From Eretmocerus hayati (Eukaryota > Arthropoda > Insecta > Hymenoptera > Aphelinidae), in assembly GCA_029851415.1 (NCBI GenBank), contig CM056743.1, forward strand, positions 65,068,186-65,132,185: 64,000 nt of DNA, read 5' to 3'. The notes under the pieces are model-generated. The model saw only the letters and a list, made by a program, of their open reading frames with translations. It made no database searches and was not told the origin of the DNA. This document shows, one piece after another, positions 43,637 through 53,873 of the stretch (its first letter is position 1; each line of letters opens with the position of its first letter). The position numbers and the translations under genes were made by a program.

Positions 43637-43800
43637 TCGGGCTTCTCCCATTCAAACAGGTATCAATTTTGATGAAGACTTGATGGCTCTTGCCGGAACC
43701 TGAAATCTCATTTCTCAGCTTCCAGCAGAATTTTCTCTATATCTACATACAGAAATCTATTTTTGGCGCACTAGGCATATCGATCCCCGAAGAGAGCCAT
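43637..43800. repeat. Dispersed repeat, inverted mate at 37367-37530
   Basis: Contains GCCGGAACCTGAAATCTCAT and ends ATTTTTCGGTCCACCCTA. Reverse complement of 37367-37530 with moderate divergence. Confidence 0.6.
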
Positions 43801-43992
43801 TTTTCGGTCCACCCTATTGTAGAGGCTCTAAAAAAGCACAAGTAGCAGATAATTTCGCTGCATCATTTGTTTCCTCTACGATTAAGATAGGAATCAGTCC
43901 CCCGCTCCAACATGTCTGGGTCGACCAGCAGAGCCAACACAACTATTTCTACGAATAGAAATAAAAACATTTTTAAAGACAGTCATGTTTAC

Positions 43993-44194
43993 CTCGATTT
44001 TGATTAAGATGATGTTCTTCGAGATTTTCATCATCAATGATTAAGGCACCAACATCCCCAACTCGAAATTGCTTCAAGTTCTTCCTCAATTTGATTTCAG
44101 CCGCTACACATTGATTCTTGAAACAATGTAATGTGTCGACCAAAAATATGCACTTCTTACACATCAACTTAGGGAGATTATCTTCCTCGTATAC
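43993..44194 (-). CDS. Exon encoding C-terminal half of a ZAD domain
   Basis: A TTCTTCTAG acceptor and a GTAAAC donor bound a 202-base open exon. It encodes YEEDNLPKLMCKKCIFLVD, then LHCFKNQCVAAEIKLRK, the pattern of the second half of the arthropod ZAD (zinc-finger-associated domain): acidic residues, LP, CxxC, Phe, Cys and a final amphipathic helix. The first zinc-binding pair would lie in an upstream exon not identified here. ZAD proteins are insect-enriched nuclear factors that dimerise through this domain. The exon ends in phase 1, matching the exon at 36806. If they are joined, the intron is about 7.2 kb and contains R1-like copy 2. Confidence 0.6.
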
Positions 44195-44564
44195 CTAGAA
44201 GAATGATAATAAGTTAAACGAAGGAATGTTTGATATGTAAGATTGAAAGCACTCTTCCCTGCGCAATGAAATATTTTGAACTATCGACAGTTGACTCGGA
44301 TGATACATATCCATCCCAAAGTGTTCCTATCTTCGAACATCACTCTGACAACGTCGTGGGGGTGGGGGGGGGCATTGTGTGATCACCTAGTGAACACGTT
44401 CTCGTCATGGTCTACGCAGTGCTCGGTGGCAGTTATCCAGGCATACGAATTCGAAGTTAGCAAGAAGTTCTTTGTCATCTGCCATTCAACACTGATCCAC
44501 CTTCGTGAACCTCACTATTCTTCCGCCTAAACTGCAAGAGGGACACCAAGAGCGCGATCATATT

Positions 44565-46222
44565 GGCAACAAATCGCTGCGATTTCAGCGAAGTGAAATC
44601 GCCGCTCAATCGCCCATGTGAAAACCAATCGCAACTCGCACATCTCACAACGCGAATTTAATTCCTCAGTCCGCGCGGACTGAGAAATTAAATTTATTCA
44701 AAACATTAATGAAACTCATTCAAAAAATGACAAACGGATGGAATATTACGATTTTTGGTGTGAAGGTTATCATTGAGAAGCTTGCGTGGAAGATATAGAA
44801 CCACTTCAAACATCAATTTGTCTCGATTTTGACATCAAAGTGGTCCGATTTCTTCCATTCAAGTATCTAAATGATGATCCCGACGTCGTCCTCACGCCAC
44901 GAACCGAAATGTGAAATAAGAGTTGTCCTTTATGACGGTAAATTAATGTCGGTGTATCGATGTTAGAAATTGAGAGACTCGCATCTTTGGCAACTAGCGT
45001 GGATCAAATTTCAAGCAGCAGCAATTGGCTCATCAGGTAAATGCTCCCCGCACGCAAAGAGCAGTCTGTCGACGTGATGAAAGAATCCGTGCTCACCATC
45101 CCCCGCCAGTTTCGACAACGTGATCAGACGTCTTCTAATTATAACGACTGTTGGAGCTGGCGGGAGATGGATACAACGGGTGCAGCCTCGCCACGGCGAC
45201 CCACTACCTTTTGTCTGGTTTGGAGAAAATACTCTAGGTACAGACGAATTACGCGGGGCTTGTATTTTCCCCGGGTTTTCCCTTCGTCTGTTCGACAGCG
45301 TGATCGGTCATCAATAAATTACATATGAATGTTCTTTAATGCTGCCCGTGCAGCCAACGACGTGGTTGGGATATGGGAATCTTGAGACAGCTCATCTTGA
45401 TGAAAATATCTCAAATGTGTGTGACAACTTGAGATTTGGCTAAGCAACTCACGTTTCCTAAGTATCAGGTTTGTGATCGTCGTTGCCCGTACATGAGCAT
45501 AGTCATTCTAGGTTTCAGACGAGTAACTTTTAAAATATCATCATAAACCTTGAACGTACGTGAAACATTTTTTAGGGCGATAACCGATTATTTCATATGT
45601 CAATCTCATCCATCAAAATTAGAATATCAAAAAACGGATTCTTCTCTTCAAAATTTCACATAATGGGTGAATCTCAATCTTTTCCACAATTCCTCGTGGG
45701 GTTACACTCGGGAGATGATACGTTTTGAGATGAGAATCGTTGCATTCAGCGTTCTGGGATGGAGTATATTTATTCCGAAGAATTACTGAGGAGAATAATG
45801 ATGAAATTCGAAAAATCGCGGTTTATAAGCAGCGGACCTTTCCAGAATCAATTGTTTGAGGGCGCTCTAAAACATCATAATCGCCACAAATGGAGAACTT
45901 TTATTTTATATTTCGAATCAGATCATCATTTAGAAATTTGAATAGAAGAAATCGGACTACTTTGATGTCAAAATCGAGACAAATTCTTCCATTCAAGCTT
46001 CTAAATAATGACCTTCACACCAAAAATCGAAATATTTTATCCGTTCGTCATTTTTTAAATAAGTTTCATTAATTTTTTGATACAATTTGATTTCCCAGTC
46101 CGCGCGGACCGCGCGATGTGCGATTTGCAATGTGCGGTGTGCGATGTGCGAGTTGCGATTTGTTTTCACATGAGCGATTGAGCGGCGATTTCACTTCGCT
46201 GAAATCGCAGCGATTTGATGCC
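44565..46222. repeat. TIR/foldback element of 1.66 kb
   Basis: Inverted termini of about 310 bases: the left starts GGCAACAAATCGCTGCGATT and the right ends AATCGCAGCGATTTGATGCC. The inner arm segments share GTCTCGATTTTGACATCAAAG (left) and its mirror (right). The termini are also internally palindromic (GCGATTTCA...TGAAATCGC). The centre (about 44880-45920) is unique, without a transposase. It is a non-autonomous DNA transposon; superfamily not determined. Confidence 0.75.
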
Positions 46223-47146
46223 ACTATAAACACGCTCCACGTCTCAGGGTATGATGATCCTCCGGCTACAATAGACGGGACACCGTTCTTGATCTTCGGC
46301 CCGAATCTGGTAACGAAGAGCCTGACCCTAAGACTAGTGCTCGGCGTGCATTCGTCTCTCCTACAACCTGCAAGGGGGGTTGAGATACCTCCGTATCGCA
46401 GCCCTGAAATCTGACGAGCTTCCGGCCCGGGTTAGCGCCCGACGGAGCGTGGAGACCGCACATCTCCATCCGGAGCGAGGGGACGGGTGAGACTAGTGAC
46501 TTGTATTGAAACCGTCAGCGAACGGTCACAATGGGAGCCTGGAAGACTCATCCAGCAATCCGAGGAGGGCCTTGGGCTCCAAGGGAGCCTAGACGAGCCC
46601 TAACCCTCTCACCGAGAGTTGGATTTTGGCCCTGTGCTGGAGGCCAAGTCGGAAGTTCGATAGCCGAGAAGGGGGGCGGGCCATTGCTGAGGCATCCGTG
46701 TCGTGGTACTGTCCGCCTCCCTAATTCATGCGCTGGTAGGGCGTATCCCTTCCCCCCACCCATGGAGGCAAGCCGAGATGACGATGAAAGTCAGGCACTC
46801 TGGATATGAATGTCAAATTTCTACCAACGCGTTCTTCCATTTCGAGCTCGCTCTTTTTCAGGGAACGCTTGGTCGTACACGGGTTGCCGGAAGGGAAAAG
46901 ATGACTAATGAATATGACACCAAAAACTACAAACGGGGCCTTGTTCTATGAGTTGAAACGATCAAAATCCCGTGTTACAGTCAATTCTATAGCCTCATTC
47001 GTTTGATTGGTGTGGTATTCGATATTCTGAATGAAAATCCTGTGTATTTCACGTGAGAACTCATTTCACGATGGATGTTCCCTCGATCAACGACCTGTAT
47101 CAACCTGCTTGATTCTTTCTCAACGTATCTTAGCTCGTTTTGTACA
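46223..47146. other. GC-rich fragment, possibly LINE UTR
   Basis: 46223-46800 is GC-rich unlike its surroundings, with hairpin-prone segments (CTCTCACCGAGAG; GAACGGTCAC) and no convincing open frame. The composition recalls the R1-like LINE 3' UTRs nearby, but I see no direct match. From 46800 on it is ordinary AT-rich DNA. Confidence 0.35.
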
Positions 47147-47266
47147 CTCGGTTATCACTCGATCTCGTAGAATGTTTATATGTCTATTTAACTCGTTGAA
47201 TAGGTTAGCTATTGTGTGCGACTGAGATAGAAATATAAACATTCCGCGAGATCAAGTGATAACCGA
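47147..47266. repeat. Inverted repeat, 36-base arms
   Basis: ACTCGGTTATCACTCGATCTCG...AATGTTTATAT (47147-47182) is mirrored by ATATAAACATT...CGAGATCAAGTGATAACCGAGT (47231-47266) with few mismatches. It could be the core of a small hairpin MITE. Confidence 0.7.
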
Positions 47267-47581
47267 GTATACATATTGTTGTATACTGTACATATGTAAA
47301 TACTTGACGTTCGCAACCATTGGTATTTATCGATCGGTTGGTTGCTAGTGTGTGATTGTTCGTGTTGTCATGTTTTGAAGTTAGTCTGCTCGTAGCTGTC
47401 ACGAGGATAAGACGCTCTTGTTGTGTCAAAGAAATAAAAACACGTGTTATCATGAGTAATTTTGTAGATTTTTCGTCCTTGATGTTGAATATATGAGTTG
47501 ATTATTTGGTCTCATCGATCTTCAAGGACGGTGGGGAACTGAATAAATTCCCAAAATTTTATGAAAGAAATTTTATTGCTA

Positions 47582-47616
47582 CGTTTCGTCCACTAGGTTT
47601 CATGGACCTCATCAGG
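47582..47616 (-). ncRNA. Hammerhead ribozyme core (Penelope pLTR copy 2)
   Basis: The minus strand reads CCTGATGAG, GTCCAT, loop GAAACCTA, GTGGAC, GAAAC. Stem II keeps pairing through a U-G wobble where copy 1 has C-G, while the two core motifs are identical. This pattern favours a maintained structure over chance. Confidence 0.75.
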
Positions 47617-47626
47617 CTTCAGGTTT

Positions 47627-47706
47627 CTATTTTGACATATAAAGATAGAAAATATGAAATTTTGTACAAATGATGGATATGTAAATATTCAAGATGCGCA
47701 ACTTAC
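47627..47706 (-). other. 80-bp intron in Penelope pLTR
   Basis: On the minus strand the segment begins GTAAGT and ends CAAAATAG. The flanks join as AATAAC/AAACCTGAAG, which is exactly the uninterrupted sequence in the copy at 21540-21830. Introns are known in Penelope-like elements. Confidence 0.8.
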
Positions 47707-48025
47707 GTTATTCTTTAGATCGTCATAATATCTTTGAACGATCTTGTAATAGAGCACAGACATAACGTCTGGCTCCTGTCGATACAGGTAAATAGAATGA
47801 GTCATCAGTCTCATTTTACACTCATATTTATATTAGCGCGATCGCAGCATACAGTAGGTGACATATATATGAAAAGTGGTGCATGTGGAAGAGAAAAAGA
47901 GAGCGGGGATCAACGAGCTTCGTCAGCCGTTGCCCACAACGGGTTATATATTCGACTGAGATTTTGAATATCGTCCTTTTTATTGATGCAGTTTTCATCG
48001 AATTTAATATGGATCATCTCAGAAA

Positions 48026-48391
48026 TCAACCGTTTTTCCAATTTTTCTCTGTGTCTAGAATTTTGGTTTGATCCCAATAGAAATCATGTTTATCTTTTAG
48101 TCTATGAACTGAAACTACGGACTTTTTATCTTTGTTTGTAATATGGTCATTAATACGTGTACCTAGTTGTCTTTTTTTCTCTCCCACATACGTTGCTGGG
48201 CAGCCGTTGCACTGAAATTCATAAACAACACCAGTTTTGCTAAATTTATCTAGTTGGTCCTTACCTAATTTTACTATTGAACTTAGTGACTTGGAAACTT
48301 TTGGAAGAGTGTGAATATCGTTATGTTTGAAACTGAGACACGTCAAGCTAGACGAGGCAAGCTTGACAACATTGACTTCAGTCATCGACAA
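48026..48391 (-). pseudogene. GIY-YIG endonuclease domain of Penelope-like element (fragment)
   Basis: The C-terminal endonuclease domain that follows the Penelope reverse transcriptase. Visible: LSFKHNDIHTLPK linker, GVVYEFQCNGCPATYVGE (the GIY-YIG-like core with the CxxC insertion typical of Penelope), KRQLGTRINDH (catalytic Arg and following helix) and KDKHDFYWDQTKIL. The frame is open to the stop at 48026 but lacks the RT, so it is a truncated remnant. Nicking of the target DNA is the family role. Confidence 0.85.
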
Positions 48392-48419
48392 AAACTCGAC
48401 GAGTGGCTCTGGTTTTGGG

Positions 48420-51060
48420 AAAATGAGGAGAATTACTGAGAGTTCTAGCGGATCTAACTGCTATCTAAGTTTGTTGGATGGCATGCCTTGTAATTTCAAA
48501 ATTTATTCTGGATCAGATGCGTGAATCATTAGTGAAAGATTCATGGTGGATGGGAAAATCCAAACAACCAGTAATTTTCCGATTTTGAGATACCCAACGG
48601 GAGAAAGAGTGAAGACTATTTGTAGAACGTCGGTTCAGGCAAAGGTCGGTATTCATAAATTTAGTCAATTAGTTTATGTTGCTGATATGGGAGATGATTG
48701 CATCTTGGGTACGGATTTTCTTGAGAGAGTAGGCGTTAAGAGGGCAATTGATGAGGTTATTCTAGGGACATCTACATCTTCAGACCAGTGTCGTGAGGTT
48801 GATCTTGGGGGAACACCTTTAAGTAGGATTCTATCGGGTTCGCCGGAGATTGATAGGACGTTTCAGGCTCCAGAAGTACTTCTCCCTTTTCTTATTGAAG
48901 TTTTTGAACACGATTCCGTTGGGTTGACTCCGGATGAGAAAAATCAATCCTATCCATTTTTGATAGAACACCAGACGCAATTCTCTCACGGTGAGGGAAC
49001 AGGTAGGTGTGATCTGAAAGAGCATAAAATCGAGTTGGTAGATTCAAAACCCATCAAACAGCAAATTCTTCGAATTCCTATGCATTCGAGAAGCAAAGTC
49101 GGGAAGGTGATGGAGGAAATGAAGAGAAACGGGGTGATAAGCAAATGCAAAAGTTCTTGGTGTTCGCCGGTGGTAATGAAGATTAAGAAAGATGGGTCCA
49201 TTAGATTTTGTGTTGATTACCGTAGAGTCAATGCTGTGACCACGAAGGACTCATACCCATTGCCGAGAATCGAAGATTTTGGATACTTTGAAAGGTGATT
49301 CTTCGTTTTCTACACTCGATTTAACCCTCGGCTGGCACACTTGGATGGAGTCTACCCAAGGCCGCCTTCGTGAGTACGCCACGCTCGTAATTCAAAGTTC
49401 CTCGGGTTCATAGTGACCTCTGTTGGTAGTCAAGACTCGCCACCTACCGACCGCGCACAGAGCGCCAGTTTTGGCGCGCTCGCTGATCCGCGACAGCCGA
49501 GCCAAAAACTAACTGGGTGTGCGACACCCCGGGTGTGCCAGCTATGTGCACTATGTTTTAGTGCATTTTGAATGCAATGATAAATTATTGCAAAAAATTG
49601 CAAAAAAGGCCTTTCCACTGAAAATATTCTAGAGGACGTAATTTTCAACGGAATGAGCTGAAATTTCAACTAAGTTATCTCAAGATCAAGTAGATATGAG
49701 AAAACAATTGTACACTGGTCGATTTTTCAATGCAGGTCTTCATGCCGGTATATTAGGTGAGAGTAAAAATGCTCAATCCATGCGTCGAAATATGTCAGAA
49801 TAAATACCTTTTTTTCAAGGTCTACTCTTGTGCTATTTTTTCTCGAATTGGCCTCATCTTCAGATGACTCAGTTGAATTTTCAGCTCATTTGGAGGAAAA
49901 TTGCGTCTTTTAGAATTTTTTCACTGAAAAAGTTGATTTTTCGCATTTTTTTGGATGTTTGTATTTTTCAAATTTTTTCTTTCGACCTTGGCGACTATCT
50001 CGGCACGGTGATCCATTCAAAACATTTCAAAGAAGCTACAGAAGAATTTTGAGACCGAAAGATTGATCATAGTAGCCACAGCATTAATTTTTCGTCGTGG
50101 GTGTAATCCACCCAGGTGTGCCAGCTATGTTATGTGGCAGAAGTGTGCCAGCTAAGGGTTAAAATCAGGATACTGGCAAATCCGGATTCGGCCAGAGGAT
50201 AAGGAGACAACCGCGTTCTCAATAGGCAATTGATTGTGGGAATTCGAACTTATGTCATTTGGTCTCTGTAATGCACCTGCAACTTTCTAAAGATTAATGG
50301 AGGAAATGCTGTCCAATCTAATTAACATAATTTGCATAGTTTATCTAGATGACGTTATTGTAAAGCGAACACGTTCAGAGGAATGATTGAGAATCCTAGG
50401 ATCGTTTTTTCTAGATTCAGAGATGCAAATTTAAATTCGAACGTGAAAAAATGTCATTTTTTCAAACGTGAAGTCTTGTATTGAGAACATATCATTTCAG
50501 CAGAAAGGGTGCGAGCAGATCCTCACAAAGCTTCTAGCATTGTGGACAGGCCGACACCGAGAAATAAGAAACAGGTTTTGAGTTTCCTGGGTTGAGCGTC
50601 GTACTGCAGGAAATTCGTTCGACATTTTTCGGCAATCGCTTAACCTCTGTATGCTTTGACAGCGCAAGCAGCCGTCTTCATATGGACACCCGAATGTGAA
50701 GATGCGTTTATGAAACTCACTCAAAACAGCGTTGAATTCCCCTCCAAGTTTAGGATATCCTGAAATGCATGCCGAGTTTATTCTGGATGCCAATGCTCCA
50801 GGGCATAGGTTGGTTGCAGTGCTCAAATACAAGGAGGAGAAGAACGAGTTATTGCTGTGTGTTCCGTTTCAGTGAGCTACTGGCTGTTGTGGAATCTCTT
50901 GAAAATTTTGCACATCATTTAATAGAAAAGAAATTGACAGTGAGAACTGATCATAGTGCTTTGAAATGGTTGCGATCTTCTAAGGATTTAGATGGACAAC
51001 TCTCGAGGTGGGTTGGAGAGCTAAGCAAATTTGTGTATTTGTGTATTTATGTTGATATGC
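48420..51060 (+). pseudogene. pol: gypsy pol pseudogene (protease-RT-RNase H)
   Basis: The protease region (about 48470-48730) ends in CILGTDFLE; its active-site DTG/DSG triad appears mutated (SGSDA, then a stop near 48523). The RT begins with KQQILRIPMHSR, GVISKCKSSWCSPVV, KDGSIRFCVDYRRVNAVT and DSYPLPRIED. The frame shifts near 49280 and is cut by the piggyBac-type insertion at 49325. It resumes at 50163 with SGYWQIRIRPEDKETTAF, then FGLCNAPATF and YLDDVIV (catalytic YxDD). RNase H is recognised by ELLAVVESLENF and RTDHSALKWL (50870-51000). Several stops and shifts mark it as long dead. Confidence 0.83.
49325..50158. mobile_element. piggyBac-type non-autonomous element
   Basis: Ends are CCCTCGGCTGGCACACTT and its near-mirror AAGTGTGCCAGCTAAGGG, directly flanked by TTAA on both sides (49321-49324 and 50159-50162). 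The TTAA target plus CCC/GGG termini is the piggyBac signature. Deleting the element and one TTAA restores contiguity of the gypsy RT codons across the site. Subterminal copies of GTGTGCCAGCTATGT occur near 49535 and 50116. At 834 bp it has no transposase. Confidence 0.85.
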
Positions 51061-51092
51061 ACGCTTTCTGGACCCCTTTGAGGGAGAATTGA

Positions 51093-51955
51093 TCAACTTG
51101 GGAGTATTGAACGACTTGCGGGCTCTGGAAAACCCTACAGGTACAATCTCACATGATTTAATTATCGAATTCTTCAAAGCAGGGGTCAAAAAATTGCCGC
51201 TGGGATTTTTTAGAATATTTTTTCGCCGGAAAAAAATGGCAAATGATGAACTGACCCTGAGAATCAAGGAATCTAGGTATCTTTTGCAACTTGCAGGTAG
51301 CGAGAAACACTACAGATACTGATCTATTTGGGTAACCCATCGAATGCCTCAAAGCAAGTTTCATAAAATTGGCGCTGGAATGTTTTATGACCCTTTTTCA
51401 CCAGAAAACCCTCGGAAATCGTAGGACTACCCCCGAAATTGATGAAATCTAGGTGTTTTAAGGGACTTGCGGGGTTCTGAAAACACGACGGGCACCACCG
51501 CACGCAATTAACTAATCGAATGCTTTAAAGGGGGGTGTCATGAAATTGCCGCTGGAATGTTTTATGATCCTTTTTCACGGGAAAACACTCGAAAGCCGTA
51601 GAGCGACCCCCAAAATCATGAAATCTAGGTGTCATTTGGAACTTGCGGGACTCCGGAAATACTACAAACACCGTTCTCCGTGAATAACTCATGGAATGCT
51701 TCAGAGCACGATTCATGAGATTGCCACTGGAATGTTTTATGACCGTTTTTCACCGGAAAACACTCGAAAATCGTGGAACGACCCCCGAAATCAATGAAAT
51801 CTAGGTGTCTTTTGAGATTTGCGGGGTTCTGAAAACACTCCGAACACCATCTCACGCGATGAAACTATCGCACGCTTTACAGCAGGTATTATAAAATTGC
51901 CGCTGGAATGTTTTATGGTCAGTTTTCACCGGAAAACACTCAAAAATCGTAGAAT
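51093..51955. repeat. 176-bp tandem satellite, about five units
   Basis: The block TTGCCGCTGGAATGTTTTATGA recurs, with changes, at 51194, 51369, 51546, 51721 and 51897, spacings of 175, 177, 175 and 176 bases. Each unit also contains CACCGGAAAACACTC-like and GAAATCTAGGTGT-like blocks. Units differ at roughly 10-20 percent of positions. Short minus-strand open frames here are repeat translations. Confidence 0.85.
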
Positions 51956-52904
51956 TATTATGTAAGATTGAATAGAATTATTGTGTAAGATAAGAATTAT
52001 GTAAGATCAATAGTTTAATGTATAAATATCCTTCATGACACATGTACCGTAGAAATATCCTGTTAATCCTAGTTGGGAGGAAAGCTTCAGTTCTCTCTTC
52101 AGATTTTCTATAGTGTGGAGAGTTGATTCCTCCAAGTATTCATAACAGATTTCTAAGTTTCGTGCATTTTCTGGAGTGTCGTTCACCTTTAGTGTCATAT
52201 GTTCCGATGATCTCACGATGCATGATAGTGTGGGTTGAAAAAACGTTTTTCTTTTCAGGAACCGCTCAGCATTAGTCGGGATATACTGCTCTCTGGTGAG
52301 GAGGTATGAAAAAAAATTTTGCTGCGCGCTCAAAGTTGAGTCTTTCAGGTGGAGCAAGAACTCTGAATTTTCGTTGGGAATGTTTAGAAAATGCCATCAA
52401 AGGCTTTTCCCCCCTTTCAATAATATATTTTGAGGATATTGCGCTATGACTGGTGTGTGGGGTATTTGGCCCCATTCAAGATGATCCCAGTGGTTCCAGG
52501 AAGCCATGATGCATCATGGATTTGAAAGGTAAAGTAGTGGAAAAAGGCGAATTTCGAAATAAACGATGAAAAAAGGCTGGATTCACGAAACATGACGCGT
52601 TTTTGACGCATCTCTGGATCCTACAACCACAGTTATCGTGTTGAGAAGATTGAATTACCACGATAAAAAGGGGTGGAGCCGTCCGCACAAAGTTTATAAC
52701 GCAATATCCACGGCACTACTGATTTCGAGGGGAGAAGAAGCTCTTTCATGGCATTACCTATACATTCTTCACCAAAAATTTTAAAGCTCTTGCTCGACAA
52801 AAGGAACTCAGATTTGAGCGTACAGCTAAAGGTACTTCCTTGCCAGAGAACAGTGAGTCCCGAGTTATGGTAAGCGATTCTCGAAGGAAATTTTTTTGGA
52901 CCAC
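51956..52904. other. Unassigned region beside the candidate LTR
   Basis: Starts with short AATTATGTAAGAT repeats. A minus-strand frame at 52357-52007 encodes 116 residues of ordinary composition (ENARNLEICYEYLEEST, LGLTGYFYGTCVMKD), which I do not recognise. If the sequence at 52905-53873 is a 5' LTR on the minus strand, this would be its internal region, but no gag or pol motifs are visible. Confidence 0.35.
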
Positions 52905-53873
52905 TGTTACGGGGATTCGTAACGTGGGTTCTTCTATACTGCACCTGGGGAGTCCTGACTCGACAGGTAGGTGGGTGGAAATTCGGAAGAGTAATAAATA
53001 CAAAGGGGATCCCTAGAGTTGCGTTTATTAGTCCAAAAGTACAATTACGAGAGAGAGACTTTACAAAATACTGGGGTTGATTCTACTTGAGTGGAGTCCG
53101 TCAAGGGCTGAGGTACTCGACTCGGAATGACGTTAATGAGCGACGTGGTCAGATCGGTAGGTCAATTCGTACTGAGAACTAGAAGCCCGGCGCGTGATTC
53201 TAAGGACGAACGTCGTACGTGACGGGAGCTCGCGGTGTACTGCGGTTCTAAGAGCTCGAAACGTACTCGACGAAGTCTCGCGGTAAACTGCGAATCTAAG
53301 CTCGAAACGTACTCGACGGAGTCTCGCGGTAAACTGCGAATCTGAGCTCGAAACGTACTCGACGAAGTCTCGCGGTAAACTGCGAATCTAAGCTCGAAAC
53401 GTACTCGACGGAGTCTCGCGGTAAACTGCGAATCTGAGCTCGAAACGTACTCGACGGAGTCTCGCGGTAATCTGCGAATCTAAGCTCGAAACGTACTCGA
53501 CAGAGTCTCGCGGTAAACTGCGAATCTAAGCTCCTTGCCAGAGCTTTTGAGGTCTATTTATACTTCCTCAGACCCCACGTTCCTCCTTCATTCGTGGCTA
53601 GGAGAAATGCAGGTGAGGCGCGGCAACGCTTTGTCCTTGCACCCCTCGTCTAGACTCGCGGGCGCTACTCGCGGTTTCTAAGAGCTTCTCCTAGCTTCTC
53701 GAAGTCTCCGCTTCTCTGTATGCCTATACATCAAGATACATAGTATATCTATAGCTTACAATACAAGGTACATCTATATGTTAGAATACCAGCTATGCCT
53801 GTATGGTATACGCATATACTCCCATATGCAGAGTATATATAGAGCTAGTTGGGAACCGACTACGTTCCTGACA
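52905..53873 (-). repeat. Candidate retrotransposon LTR (969 bp)
   Basis: On the minus strand the segment begins TGTCAGGAACGTAG and ends CCCCGTAACA, fitting TG...CA LTR termini. It contains TATAAATA (53562-53555) about 310 bases in, a downstream tandem array of 46-bp units, and AATAAA near 53024 in the 3' part, a U3-R-U5 order. The sequence just outside (GTGGTCC) could be a primer-binding site, but no partner LTR or coding region was found in the window and no target duplication is seen. Confidence 0.4.
53255..53530. repeat. 46-bp tandem repeat, six units
   Basis: CTCGAAACGTACTCGACG(A/G)A begins at 53255, 53301, 53347, 53393, 53439 and 53485, each 46 bases. Units differ by single bases (CGAAG/CGGAG/CAGAG; TCTAAG/TCTGAG; TAAAC/TAATC). 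A less similar copy precedes the array near 53228. Confidence 0.95.

Larger units (their letters stand above)
47461..48391 (-). mobile_element. Penelope-like element remnant: GIY-YIG end plus pLTR
   Basis: Minus strand order: GIY-YIG domain (48391-48026), spacer, then a pLTR of about 370 bases with an 80-bp intron and a hammerhead core, ending near 47461. The reverse transcriptase part is missing upstream; the gypsy fragment begins there on the opposite strand. The same pLTR occurs alone at 21540-21830. Confidence 0.8.
48400..51092 (+). mobile_element. Ty3/gypsy retrotransposon fragment, interrupted by piggyBac-type element
   Basis: Contains protease, RT and RNase H remnants in order, without recognisable gag, integrase or flanking LTRs. 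An 834-bp element flanked by TTAA lies inside the RT. The fragment abuts the Penelope remnant on its left and a satellite array on its right. Confidence 0.8.

Noticed and set aside
51093..51955. CRISPR-like array
   Set aside because: The period is 176 bp with whole-unit similarity and no repeat-spacer alternation; eukaryotic satellite.
53255..53530. CRISPR-like array
   Set aside because: Contiguous 46-bp units without unique spacers.
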